A stretch of DNA of 64,000 bases from Hawksworthiomyces lignivorus (lineage: Eukaryota; Ascomycota; Sordariomycetes; Ophiostomatales; Ophiostomataceae). Shown here piece by piece: positions 1 through 10,465 of this stretch (position 1 is the stretch's first letter; the number at the start of each line of letters is the position of its first letter). A program made the position numbers and the translations under genes. The stretch lies in NCBI GenBank assembly GCA_002917075.1, contig NTMA01000043.1, forward strand, positions 124,001-188,000, read 5' to 3'. Under the pieces are notes generated by a model. It saw nothing but the letters and a program-made list of their open reading frames with translations, had not been told where the DNA came from and did not search any database.

Positions 1-417
1 ATCATCACCGCCGCTCTTCTCTGACGACCACAGTAGCTCTCGCCCCGCGTAGAGCTCGGCGCGCGTGATCTTTGACGGCCCGTGCAGCGGCAGCCCGTCG
101 TGGTGGGGGTGCGGGACCACGCCGATCTCGAGCGCAGTCGACACTATCGCATAGCCTGCAGCGAGCGAGCCGCGGGGCGTCTCTTCTTCAGGGGCGCGGA
201 GCGTCTGGAGGGGGAAGTGCACCTTGCCTGTCACCCTAGTCGCCGTGGCAGACTCTAGAGACTCCGGCGAAGAAGTGCGAGGGAGTGAGGAAGGAAGGGT
301 GATGATGGCGCCCAGGCTGTGGTGGGCAATGGTGACGGGATGGGCGGCATCGGAGAGAGCAGCGTTACCGTGAACAGAAGAGACGATGGTCTCGCAAGGG
401 CCGGGGAGGGTATTCAT
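1..417 (-). CDS. Unknown protein, N-terminal 139 codons (3' end outside window)
   Basis: An open frame reads on the minus strand from an ATG at 417 to the left edge with no stop, giving 139 codons. It starts MNTLPGPCETIVSS and ends at the edge in a His-rich stretch (VPHPHHDGLPLHGPSK) followed by an acidic/aromatic segment. The codons are GC-rich at third positions, as in the verified genes, which supports real coding. No signal peptide or membrane segment is visible. I do not recognise the family; the part with diagnostic motifs may lie to the left. The segment just upstream (418 onward) is AT-richer and looks like promoter. Confidence 0.6.
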   Translation of the reverse strand, partial: MNTLPGPCETIVSSVHGNAALSDAAHPVTIAHHSLGAIITLPSSLPRTSSPESLESATATRVTGKVHFPLQTLRAPEEETPRGSLAAGYAIVSTALEIGVVPHPHHDGLPLHGPSKITRAELYAGRELLWSSEKSGGDD

Positions 418-1449
418 GATGACAACAATATATTGCTAGTGATTTAGAGCTGAGAGAATCCGAGCCAAGGCTGGCAAGGTTGTATGGCTTGAAAAGACGA
501 TGATATATGCTTCAAATATGTGCAGGCGAGCATGTAGCGCAGGAAGTTTTTGGCACAACGTTTGGTCTTTGTTTTTCTCCTAGTTGTTCCAAGTATCATG
601 CTAATATGCTGTTTGGGAGAGCCAGAGTGAAAGTAATTTCTGAAGCAAATCAGAGGGAGGTCAGCCGAACTAGCCTACACAATGATTCTACTGTGCTACC
701 GGTATTAATAATTGTTATCGGCCAATCGAAGTCTCCTTATGCTTCTGGTTTTAAGTTGCGTAGGATTGCATGGTGGCCCAAGGATGTTCGTTTTTCTACC
801 AGGAGAGCTTGGTGCTGGGAGCCAGGATCGTACAAAATATTGCAGTCAGTACCTTCTGCATAGAAATTCCGAAGGTCTAGAATTTGCCAAAGATGACTGC
901 AGAAATAAAGGCTTCTGTTGTGTCCTTCCCTGGTATGGGTCAAGAAAGTGTGATTTGTTCGCTTCGAAGCCACAACGCCGTAAGCAGAGTGATGACAATA
1001 ATGTGGCTGCGTTCAAGGCATCGTGACTTAAACTAAATAAGTTCATTGGGTGATCCAAGTCCGTCAGACAATATTATCTTCTTGGCCACCAAAATATGAC
1101 CTTTTCCAGAAGAGATATTAGTATTGCAGGTGAGATGCGCAAGAGTCAAACTGACAGTCTATCAGCATCTTAGTCTGCCCTACACGATAAATCCAATGCA
1201 GGTTGTCGGAGAATTCAACATTTCTATGTTTTCCACTTTCATCCTTTCATCATGTCTCCAAACTCAAGAACGAGAGACCGCCAACTATATAAGGCATAAG
1301 GATCTCTCTGTATGAACCAGGACTCGACATGACTGAGCAGACCTCTAGAAGTCGCATCCCCCAGACCATACAGATTTCACGTCTATCATCGTATAAAAAA
1401 AATTGCATCTTTCGAACTTTGCACTGATCTTGCATAACATATTTTTATC
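418..1449. other. Intergenic, no gene supported
   Basis: About 1 kb between the divergent partial gene and the metalloprotease gene. The short open frames here have no composition or motif support. The right end serves as the promoter of the protease gene. Confidence 0.5.
1286..1294 (+). promoter_or_regulatory. Candidate TATA box of the metalloprotease gene
   Basis: TATATAAGG lies about 155 bp before the ATG at 1450 in a stretch with no coding frame. Position and sequence suit a TATA element; this is inference only. Confidence 0.35.
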
Positions 1450-3051
1450 ATGGACCTGCCTCAGATTTGCACGCAGATGCCTGTTCCGCCAGAACTCCAA
1501 AAGCTGGCAGATACACTCGCAATTCAGGAGAATCCTCTCAATGGGCACCAAATCACAGCCGGAGGACTCACCAAAGGCGGCGGGGACGTGGTCGGCCTTG
1601 CACTCCCAGTGGGCACCATGTGGCGAACTGGCCGCAGCCTGCGAGTCAAGATCCTTAACGGATCCGAGAAGGTCCGAAGCAAGGTGCAGCAGTACGCCAG
1701 CCTATGGGCGCAGTATGCCAATATCAAGCTTAATTTTGTCGACTGGGGGAACGCAGAGATCCGTGTCAACATTGACTCTAGCGGCGCATCTTGGTCGTAC
1801 GTGGGTACTGCGAACCTGGCCATCTCGTCTAGTGAGTGCACGATGAACTTCGGCTGGCTGACGGACTCGACGACCGAGACTGAGTTCTCGCGCGTAATCA
1901 TTCATGAGTTCGGCCACGCACTGGGCTGTATCCATGAGCACCAGTCGCCAGCGGCCAACATTCCCTGGAACAAGCCGGCCGTGTATGACTATTACCAGAG
2001 GACGCAAGGCTGGACCAGGGCCCAGGTGGACACCAATATTTTCCAGCTCTATAGCGCAACGACGACGCAGTTCTCATCCTTCGACACGAGCTCCATCATG
2101 CTGTACGCCATCCCGGCCTCGCTGACCACCAATGGCTTCTCGACGGGTTGGAATACGCAACTGTCCGAGACGGACGAGTCCTTTATCGCAGACGCCTACC
2201 CTGCTGAAGGGCTCGATGTCTCAACCTTCTACACCATGGAGGTGCGCCAATGGGACAAGCCTGCCAAGGAGGCCGTCAAGCGGCAGGACTTCATCAAGAG
2301 CTTCGACATCCCGCCCCAGCTGACACTGGGCTTCAACTGGCTCGACATGGCCAATACGGGCGGCATCCGCACTCGCGCCTTTGTCGACAAGATCACTACC
2401 ACGTCGGCCGACGTGCACATCAACACCTGGTCGGACACAACGCTCTGGGGCGCGGGCTGCACGTGGTTCACCTCGTCGCCATCGCTTGACGCGGACTTCC
2501 AGGTCGGGCAGTTCAGCACCATAGAAGACCACCCGTGGGATAAGCCGCAGTTGAAGACGTCGCGGCGCATCAACTTTGCCCGACCCTATAGCGCGCCGCC
2601 CAAGGTCGTCATCTGGATCAACGAGATCGACATGTCGCGCGATGGTGGCTGGCGCATCACAGCTACGGCGACCGACATCGACGCCAGTGGATTCACCATC
2701 CACCTCGATACCTGGTCGGACACGATACTCTACTCAGCTACTGCGGCCTGGATCGCTTATCCGGCCAACAAGCCCGGCGTGACCAGCGGCAGTTACAACA
2801 CAATGGACGTCCGGCCGTGGAACCCGCCACAGCTTGAGAATTCCGGACGGGCCAACTTCCCGGCAGGCGCGTTCCAAAGCGCACCGACAGTGCTGTTCGC
2901 GCTGAACTATCTGGATATTAACCGCGAGCACGGCCTGCGGTTGAAGCTGAGCGCTGACTCCATATCCAAAGATGGCATGAATTGGCATATTGATGGCTGG
3001 GCCGACACAACGCTGTACGCGGCTGGGGCTTCGTACATTGCCTTTAAATAA
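1450..3051 (+). CDS. Astacin-like zinc metalloprotease with three H-type lectin repeats
   Basis: A single-exon gene of 533 aa. Residues 152-163 read HEFGHALGCIHE, the HExxHxxGxxHE zinc site of the astacin/metzincin clan, followed by SIMLY at 215-219 as the Met-turn. The catalytic domain covers about residues 40-250. The rest is three similar repeats (about 258-342, 352-437 and 449-533). Each contains WDKP or WNPP near its start, a central FNWLD/INEID/LNYLD strand and a closing TWSDT/GWADT strand, which is the pattern of the H-type lectin fold (discoidin I, Helix agglutinin). Known for the families: proteolysis, and GalNAc-type sugar binding by H-lectins. Inferred: a protease targeted to glycans. 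The N-terminus (MDLPQICTQM) shows no signal peptide, so the route out of the cell, if any, is unclear. The ATG at 1450 is the first in frame. Confidence 0.85.
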   Translation: MDLPQICTQMPVPPELQKLADTLAIQENPLNGHQITAGGLTKGGGDVVGLALPVGTMWRTGRSLRVKILNGSEKVRSKVQQYASLWAQYANIKLNFVDWGNAEIRVNIDSSGASWSYVGTANLAISSSECTMNFGWLTDSTTETEFSRVIIHEFGHALGCIHEHQSPAANIPWNKPAVYDYYQRTQGWTRAQVDTNIFQLYSATTTQFSSFDTSSIMLYAIPASLTTNGFSTGWNTQLSETDESFIADAYPAEGLDVSTFYTMEVRQWDKPAKEAVKRQDFIKSFDIPPQLTLGFNWLDMANTGGIRTRAFVDKITTTSADVHINTWSDTTLWGAGCTWFTSSPSLDADFQVGQFSTIEDHPWDKPQLKTSRRINFARPYSAPPKVVIWINEIDMSRDGGWRITATATDIDASGFTIHLDTWSDTILYSATAAWIAYPANKPGVTSGSYNTMDVRPWNPPQLENSGRANFPAGAFQSAPTVLFALNYLDINREHGLRLKLSADSISKDGMNWHIDGWADTTLYAAGASYIAFK

Positions 3052-3748
3052 AGGTGGGACTGGGCCCATACACATCGTTGGCATGCAGATGGTAAAGCCA
3101 AGCAGGCTATGGAAGAGGTGGGATCCTGGGGTTGTCTTGCTGGGTGTTGCTGAACATTATAGGAATTATGAAACCAGTGGTGACTGATTAAGAATTGAGC
3201 ACGAAGATAATATAGCATTCGTTCCAATCTCGAGGGAAACGGATGTCATCAATATTAAGGCAAAGTTGAGCAACAAGAGCGTATTGCATACGTAGGTTTA
3301 AAACTTATTTTAAACAAATACTATAGTAATAAGATACGCTTGAAAGTGGCTGGACTCTCTAGAAAAGAAATAGCAGCGCATTTACATTGTGGTTACGTGT
3401 AATATCCGCCGGGCATCTTTGGAGTTACGGCAATTGCGCCACATCAATAACCTTGCTTCCTTTTGTCCTGTCTGCTATTAAATTAGAGCTGTTCTGTAGA
3501 GACTCTGTACCTGACGACTGATCTTAATGGCGTCGATGTGAGGCAGAATAATTTACTCTGGTGCAATGTTGCTTGCTCGTTGTGTAAGGTAGGGAACAGC
3601 TGCCTATCAAATAGAGTTTTGCAAAGTCTTATATACTTAAGTTTTATTTCTCTACGTCTCGTTCAAAAACAAAATCCCTCACTGGCAATACAGCTCGATA
3701 TCGTATACCAACGACTTTGGTACACGATTATGTCTTAAATCCTTCAAA
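3052..3748. other. AT-rich intergenic, nothing recognised
   Basis: Downstream of the protease gene the sequence becomes AT-rich with many stops in all frames. I see no gene or RNA here. Confidence 0.5.
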
Positions 3749-4432
3749 TTAACAATAATACCACTACCACTACCCCTATTACCTTAAATACCGTCGAAAA
3801 AGGGATGGGCAATGGTCGTACCTATGCCTTAGTTCTAGGTCAAGTTTTATCAAAACAAACCCCTAATGTATCGACCACCACCCTTATTATCCCTATTTCT
3901 CCCCCACAATCACCACGATGACTGGAAATTATTCTGAAAACCAGCCGCATGGCTTCTCCACCCTCTAGAAAAACAATTATTGAGGCGGTGAATGCGATTG
4001 CCACCCAGAAGGGGCTCCCTCAAGCACACGGCACTCGGGAGCTTCCGAGCGGAGACACTGTCGTCAGTTTTCAGCCTTGTTTCAACCGTTGGTTTGTCAA
4101 GGATACTTTATGAATGGATATTTTAGTCGTCAAGGCTAGTACGACAGGTCCAAAAGTCGTCCTTCGAAATGTTCCTGCCACACTACTATGCGACACCGAT
4201 CTTCTGGGGCCACTTGGCTCATGCTTGCCGACAAAATGCGAGATGCGTACTAACTATGTGGCAAAGGCCACGAGACAACACAGTGTAACACTCCAATACC
4301 GAGCCGTTACTATCCTAACTGTACTGGAAATCACCCAGCATACAGTCGCAACTGCCCTATGGCAGCTGAGACTGCTTTTCAACAATTTAAGGCAGGCTTT
4401 AGATGCCTCACACATTGGACCTAAAAATTAGA
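3749..4432 (+). mobile_element. Relic of a Tad-like LINE ORF1 (gag with CCHC knuckles)
   Basis: From the ATG at 3949 the frame reads MASPPSRKTIIEAVNA, then QAHGTRELPSGDTVVSFQ, and stops at TGA 4111-4113. The same frame resumes as VVKASTTGPKVVLRNVPATLL. About 40 codons later, after one frameshift, come zinc-knuckle-like pieces: WGHLAHACRQNARC, then CGKGHETTQC, then YPNCTGNHPAYSRNCPMAAE. This order (LPSGD...VVSF, then spaced CCHC/CCHH knuckles) is that of ORF1 in fungal Tad/CgT1-type non-LTR retrotransposons. No reverse transcriptase follows. The copy is dead: at least one stop, one frameshift and no ORF2. The left limit is approximate. Confidence 0.6.
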
Positions 4433-4499
4433 TCGTGATGGTTTTCGCCCCAGAGGGTTCTATCTCACACCTGTTGTACATAGACATAAATAGTTTCAG

Positions 4500-4757
4500 G
4501 ACTGGCTAATAAATACGATTAAACTTATTGAACAGCGTCGTTTTTCATGTCATCCACGCACAGTTACTAGAGACTTTCAGAAATTCGATATTTACAACTT
4601 TCGAGCTCTTCGACGACCGAAATTAACAGCTGCGCAAGCTGAAACACGTTTAAGATTTACCCAAGCTCATATTAACAAACCATTGTCATATTGGCGTAAA
4701 TGGATTTTCGCAAATGAGTCTACAGTTGTATGTAGCGATAGAGATCATCAAACATAA
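4500..4757 (+). mobile_element. Relic of a mariner/Tc1-like transposase
   Basis: One frame reads QRRFSCHPRTVTRDFQKF, then NFRALRRPKLTAAQAETRL, then YWRKWIFANESTVV, and stops at TAA 4755-4757. A helix-turn-helix-like region (RTVTRDF), RRPKLT and then W..IF..ES correspond to the segment of fungal Tc1/mariner transposases that leads to the second catalytic Asp (usually FSDES; here FANES, so the Asp is lost). Nothing recognisable of the C-terminal half remains, and I did not find inverted termini. It directly follows the LINE relic, so one may have inserted in the other. Confidence 0.5.
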
Positions 4758-5671
4758 GTATTTTGTTGTTTTATATTTCAACTTTACTCAACTATTTTAC
4801 AACGAATACAAAAACGTACATAAAAAAGATGGGTGATTCATAACAACTGGCCATTTTCTTTTCCTCGTTTCTACTCAACAATATACAAGTAAGTTAAAAC
4901 CCCTATTCCTTAAATCAACCTGACATGGAAAGGAGAACCATTACAAAACAAAACTTCGACATTAGTGTTTAACTGTATTATTGAGCCAACTGATGCACGT
5001 GACAACTGCCAAATATTTTTGCTTACGAAGTTGTAAAGGCCATTTCGACCTTGACAAGAAAACGAAAAATGTTTCATATGTAGAGGGGGGGAAACTTTCA
5101 ATATTAGCTTTGTAGATAGAAACAATTAATTCTAGAATTGCATAAAATACACTAATTCGCGCCTCTTATTTGCTGTCAGTGGTTTAACGAATCATAAATC
5201 CATTTTACACCTTCTTAAACCGGGGCGTGTTTATTCCTTTTTCACAATCCTGACTCTAGGGAGAACCCTCGTAGGCCTGGACACCGCCTGTAACACCACT
5301 TTATCTTGTATGAGAATTGTTAGCGAACTACCCAGATTTAATAGGGTGTCGTAGATAAACGCAAAGAAAGCGTGTCGTAAGCAATGAGATACAGACATAA
5401 AAGTCAGAAAACTCTATTCTGGCCTCCGTTTTTGGCTGCTTTTGGTGGCCTTCACATTGGAGGGTATGTCTTCTAAGGCGGTGAAGGGCTCAAGATAGGG
5501 TTGTCAAAGTATCTTACAAGAACCAGCCGGTGACTTTTGGATTGGGCCTCCTTGCAGCTAAATTTTATGAGTCATTTGGTGGTTATATATAATGAGTAGT
5601 TAGAGTGATAAGAGTTAGCTATGAACTCGGGACAACTTTCGTAACTCTTACATTTTCACCAACGTCGCACC
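4758..5671. other. AT-rich intergenic, no gene supported
   Basis: The sequence is AT-rich with stop-riddled frames and probably includes more decayed transposon sequence. The last 100 bp form the promoter of the N-acetyltransferase gene. Confidence 0.45.
5584..5592 (+). promoter_or_regulatory. Candidate TATA box of the N-acetyltransferase gene
   Basis: TATATATAA lies about 85 bp before the ATG at 5672, with no competing element nearby. Inference from position and sequence only. Confidence 0.35.
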
Positions 5672-6650
5672 ATGCCCGCCCTATCTCCTGAACATCTTCG
5701 GCTGTTCCTCGACAGCATCGGCCTCCCACAGCATTATCGCAATGCCTCCCCTTCCAAAGACCTCTTAACGGCTCTCCATATTCACACCATCTCTACATTT
5801 CCTTACGAGAACCTGGCACTGCACTACAACCCATCCCGTGAAGTCCTTCTCGACCCCCAGCACCTCTTTAACAAGATGGTCACCGCTGGTCGCGGTCGTG
5901 GCGGCTTCTGCATGGAGATTGCCATCCTTTACAACCACGTCCTGCGGGCCCTAGGATTCAATGCCTACACAGCCGGCGTGCGCACGCGTCCACGCATCCA
6001 GGGGGTGCCCCAGGGTGATTTTCCGGGGTGGTAGGTCGCCTAGGAATCTCGGGGTTTCCTGGTTTATTTCGTAGTCTAATATTTGCAGGAGCCACGTTGT
6101 CAACATTGTGACTCTCCCTGAAGGCACGTACCACTCGGATGTGGCTTTTGGCGGCGACGGGGCTATCCGGCCACTCCCGCTCGTAGCCGACGCTGTGCAT
6201 GACAATCTTGGCACGCAGCAGATCCGTCTCACACGAGACTGGCTACCGGGACAGGTGAACCGCACCAACAGCAGCAAACTATGGATCTACCAGTACCGCA
6301 ACCGCGAGTCATTGCCATGGAGTTCGTTTTATGCATTTCCTGAAATCGAGTTTTTGCCGCTTGACTGGGGTGTCGTCAACCACTGGGTCTGCACGCACCC
6401 AAACAGCAACCAAGTACACAACGTGCTGGTGGTCAAATTTCTGCGGCGAGACAGTCAAAACGGCGAAGCGGAAATCTATGGCAAGCGAATGCTAGTTAAC
6501 AACACGCTAAAGCAAAACTTGGGCGGCAAGACGGAGACGCTGCGGACACTGCAAACAGAAGAAGAGAGAATCGAGGCATTACGCGAATTGTTTAACATTA
6601 CTCTGTTAGAAGATGAAAAGTCGGCTATAGAAGATCACTTGAGACTCTGA
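5672..6650 (+). CDS. Arylamine N-acetyltransferase (NAT)
   Basis: Two exons, 5672-6030 and 6089-6650, intron 6031-6088 (58 nt, donor GTAGGT). The spliced protein is 306 aa. The splice joins GDFPG to WSHVVNIV and restores one frame. NATs move an acetyl or malonyl group from CoA to aromatic amines through a Cys-His-Asp triad. Visible here: Cys80 in RGRGGFCMEI, His122 in WSHVVNIV and Asp137 in YHSDVAFGG. ENLALHY near residue 46 is the usual N-terminal helix motif. The length fits fungal NATs. In Fusarium a NAT detoxifies plant benzoxazolinones; whether this one does is unknown. It lies next to a broken gene and a secreted tannase-family esterase. Confidence 0.9.
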
Positions 6651-6724
6651 GAATTAGACAATGAACCGGAGAGACACATAATAGACAAAGAGAAGAGAAA
6701 GAAAGAAAAGCGAAGGACACGCCA

Positions 6725-7307
6725 TAGATAGTATTGGACTTCTACAGAGATGTGTGTATAGCGACCATGAACAGTATCCCGATGGTATTGCCGATGCCGC
6801 TGGCTATTGGGCTGAGAATCACATCCTTGGTAGTGTTGTTCTTTTTGATAGACGACCTGAGAGCCTTAGTGGAGATTCGAGTTTAGGTATAAAGTTTTAT
6901 TTATTTTTCATCACATTTAATAAAGAAATAATATATTCACAAAATATAACATTTTATAATAGTCTATATACTTTCGTCCAGACGGACGTGACGTGACGTA
7001 CCGTATCTATCGTCTCCTCGACGAACAAAAACAGTAGTTGTTGCAGTTTCTGTTAAAAGAAGATACACCGCCACTTTCCTACCCACTGCCTATCCATGGA
7101 GACCTAAACAACCGTGTCCGCATGGACCCAGAGGAGCCTATTACAGAAACTGGCATTTACTGTGGCATTTGGGAACGTAAGCCTCCCAGAGGTGGCATTC
7201 AAGATGATCGCACGAGAGATGTGGTAGATCCATTTAACTACACATTATGGCAAGAGTGGCAAGAGGCAGTTATGAGAGGTGTGGACAGGTACCACAGGCG
7301 TTCTTAA
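6725..7307 (+). pseudogene. Broken gene of a fungal hypothetical family
   Basis: Two coding pieces lie in different frames. The first reads [20 protein letters not shown], then [15 protein letters not shown] (about 6754-6885). The second, from about 6984, reads [15 protein letters not shown], a TAG at 7035-7037, then LLQFLLKEDTPPLSYPLPIH and later EEPITETGIYCGIWERKPP, ending at 7307. The order YWAE..I.G.VVLFDR, then YRI..LLDEQ, then DP.E.I...GIY..IWER is one I recall from a widespread uncharacterised fungal protein. An AT-rich block (about 6890-6975) and a frame change separate the pieces, and no ATG precedes the first. The gene is therefore decayed. Function unknown. Confidence 0.55.
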
Positions 7308-7478
7308 AACTTTACTTCTATTAGGATCATATATGATGAAAGGGATTTTGTTTTCAAGGGGATTAGGAGTCAAGGTCTGGTAGAGTCGACTTGACAACTA
7401 GATGTTAATAGTTATATGTACGACCTCTGTACGAAAACCTGTTATATGTTCGTGATATTCGTATTATTGTCTTCGACT

Positions 7479-9375
7479 CTAGTACACTGGCAGTTTGTAC
7501 GCAGTGAGGTCATAGGTGAAGCTGTTTATGGAGGCCTGGTCGTTGACGCAGCTGAACGTCTTGCCGCCATTGGTCCAGAGCGGCCGCAGCGGCCACCGGC
7601 AGAGCGTGGCGATGTCGCCCGTGCCGGCCAGGGTGTCGGGCGCGGTGCCTTGCTCGACCCAATCGATGACGGCCTGCAGCGACGTCTGCGGCCAGGGTCC
7701 GCCGGGCTGGTAGCTGTTGACACCACAGTGGCCGGCACCAGGCACGAGGTAGAGCCGGTAAAAGTCGTCAACGGCGGCGGCGCCGGCCGCGTACGACTTG
7801 CCGGGAAACATGACGGTGCGCACCGAGTCCCAGTAGCGCACGGACGAGGCCGTGGGGATGGAAAAGTCCTGCTCGCCGTGGAAGTGGATGGCCTTGCCGC
7901 CGGCCGCCTGGAAGGCGCTCAGGTCGGGATACGTCGTCTGTAGGATATCGCCGTAGCGGGCCTGCGAGAAGAGCATCCAGGCCTTGAGCGTGTCGTAGGT
8001 GACGCCGTCCAGGTCTGGCACGTTGTCCTCCTGCAGCTTGTCAATGAACTGCGCGACCCAGATGCCGCCGAGCCCGCTGGGGTCCAGCTGCCAGGCGCCC
8101 GTGGTCGCGTTGTAGGCGGCGGCGAGGTCCGTGAAGGTCGAGCCCGGCTGGTAGCTGAAATAGACCAGGCGGCCAGCCGAGTCGCGCAGGCCCGCCCAGT
8201 ACGTGCGCACAAGCTCGACAGCCATTCTGGTGACCGTGCCCTTCTGCGCCGGCGCGGCTGGCGCGCCGAAGCTAGCCGCCGCCGCGGGACACGCGTAAGC
8301 CTCGCCGACAAAGGAATCCAGGTTGATGTGTGCAAGGCAGAGATCGGAGCGCGAGACAATGCCGTCCGTTCGGCCGTCGAGCGGATCGCACTGGGCAATG
8401 GTCAGATTCATAATCTTTTCCAGCTCGCAGCTGGGCGGGTAGTACCCGAGTGTCTGCTCCATGACGTTTCCGCTCAGGTGGTTGACCTGCTGCTGCGCCC
8501 AGCGAAACGCCGGCGCGCCGACAGCGATGCCGTCGAACTGCTCGGGGAAGCGCTGCACCTGGCTCCATCCTTCGCGGCCGCCCTCCGAGCAGCCTTGGTA
8601 ATACGAGTAGAGCTTTGTGCTAGACGCCATCTTGTAGACATTGCGGGTAAGCTGCTTGCCCAGTATGGCCAGCTCATTGTGGGCTTGATATCCTGTGGAT
8701 AATTAGCGAGTGTCGCTACATGGGAGAACACGGTACAGACGGGGGCAGAAGGCAGAAGCCGTACCGAACATGTAGGTGGCCTGCCAGTTAACGGTGCCGT
8801 TGGCTAGAAGAGCAACTTCGCTGAACTGGGTGTTAAAGCTCCCAAAACCACCGTCCGTCAAACCACCGACGCTGGATAACATTTGTTAGGAAACGCGCTT
8901 CTATGCCGTCGGCTACATAAGACCAAAACACGAATGACAAGGAGACAAAAAAAAAAATCTAGAGTTACCCGCCAACGATGATGCCAGTTGGGATCATGCT
9001 CGATCCGGAGTTGATGGCCCAGCCGCCGCCGCCGGTGGATACGTAGCGGTTTTTGAACTGAGCCGGCGCGGGCAGCCAGTATTGTACATGGACAACGTCT
9101 CCTTCGATGCCATCATGAGAGTATGCAAAGGTTACATTACAGTAATCGAAGGTACCTGTCGGATAAAAGATAGAGCTGGCCGTATAGTTGGTGACCAGCT
9201 GCGTCGTGATGGATGAGCTGTCGATGACAACTCCCTGGACAGCACTAACGGGCAGGGTGGCCGCTATGTAGGTCTGGCTGCAAATGTCTTTCAGGGACGT
9301 GGTTGCAGCGGAGGTTGCGGCAACACCAGCAAGCACGGTTCCTATGCTGGTTGCTCGGAAGCTGGCTGGACGCAT
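7479..9375 (-). CDS. Secreted feruloyl esterase / tannase family enzyme
   Basis: Three exons on the minus strand: 9375-8969, 8871-8765 and 8692-7479. Introns are 8872-8968 and 8693-8764. The spliced protein is 575 aa, normal for the family. The N-terminus (MRPASFRATSIGTVLAGVAA) is a signal peptide. The family hydrolyses ester bonds of ferulic or gallic acid in plant cell walls and tannins. Visible: the nucleophile Ser207 in YYQGCSEGGREG, Asp447 in HFHGEQDFSIP, His493 in VPGAGHCG, and Cys206/Cys494 beside Ser and His, the CS-D-HC disulfide typical of the family. CDPLDGRTDGIV is the Ca2+ loop. The splices restore GGLTDGGFGSFNTQF and YMFGYQAHNELA, both family hallmarks. The substrate (ferulate or gallate) cannot be told. 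Confidence 0.92.
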
Positions 9376-9462
9376 TGTGATGAACGAGAAGAAATGGAAG
9401 AAAGCTGGGGTTTCCTCTTGTGAGCCTGCTCAACATTCCAACCATGAATGAATATATGTGTG

Positions 9463-9471
9463 CCTTTTATA
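9463..9471 (-). promoter_or_regulatory. Candidate TATA box of the esterase gene
   Basis: On the minus strand the sequence reads TATAAAAGG about 90 nt before the ATG at 9375. The match and spacing are good; inference only. Confidence 0.45.
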
Positions 9472-9809
9472 CATATCGAGGACAACCACGATGTCTTGCG
9501 GGGTTGAGCTGGTCTCGGCAAGGGCTCAGCTTTTGTGCCACGGCGGAGAGAGTGCCTCCTCCCCAGGATTACCCCGTGGGGACGGCTCCATGCGAGATCC
9601 TGTTGGAGATTGTTCCTAGAAGGGATCACGTACGCGGCCATGTTGATTTAGGAATGGTCCATTGGAGAGGAGAGCTACAAAGGACCGAATTATGAATGCG
9701 ACACGCAAGCTTGCGGGTTCTTACGGTGCCCGTGCCGCCGCTCACCGTCGTCTGCATCGAATCGGGTGTCGATTAGCCGTGCTACGCTCCACTTATTTGC
9801 CTCGGAGAT

Positions 9810-10465
9810 TTAATACTGTACCGCCCATTGAGGACGAGCTCTGCAGCCAAACAAAAAATTATAATAACAATGTAATATATTGTCTCTTACTACAGCTATA
9901 AGCTCCGTAGACGGGATGGAGGCTCTTAGATCAATCGCTTGATTTCGGCGAGAGAGGGTCCCACTTCTCAACACACGAAATTGAACTCCAAAAACCAGAA
10001 TCTCCTTGAACGTCTTCAGTCTGTACTTTTCCACCAGGCTTAGGCACGTGCCTCCCATAAAGACATAGTCGACGAGAGGGCTCTCCTTCACGCCAAAGAC
10101 TGAGATGCTGTCAATACACTTGCTATCGCGCGAGTAGAGCGTACATGGTAATCAACTTCTAAATTAGATTGATGTCAGCGTGTGGTCTCTGCCTTACTAC
10201 GCAGGGACAGTGCGCAAGGGTGCGTGCCATATATGCTAGGCGGTACCAACGCCGGCTGAGCGTGCGCAGGAGCTTGTCCACTGGGCCATCGTTGGAGATG
10301 GGACACATCATAGTCTCATGACGTACTGTTCTACAACAACAAAAAAGGCCAAAAAAAAAACCTTGCCTTGTCTTCGTAATAGTCATCTGGGACGATGAGA
10401 CCTTGAAAATGGGGGTGGAAGAGGGCTGGGCCAGGTTTAAGCGGTCTACGATTAACAATTGGGTC
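9810..10465 (-). pseudogene. Unidentified gene relic
   Basis: Reading leftward on the minus strand, a series of protein-like segments continues in order. They are DPIVNRRPLKPGPALFHPHF, then VPDDYYEDKAR; after a possible 31-nt T-rich intron come TVRHETMMCPISNDGPVDKL and RTLSRRWYRLAYMARTLAHC; after a break come TLYSRDSKCIDSISVFGVKE, SPLVDYVFMGGTCLSLVEKY and RLKTFKEILVFGVQFRV. The last piece runs to a stop at 9810. The segments have normal protein composition and GC-rich third positions inside an AT-rich desert. At least one junction (near 10160) has no splice that keeps the frame, and no start codon is seen. I do not recognise the family. Confidence 0.45.
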
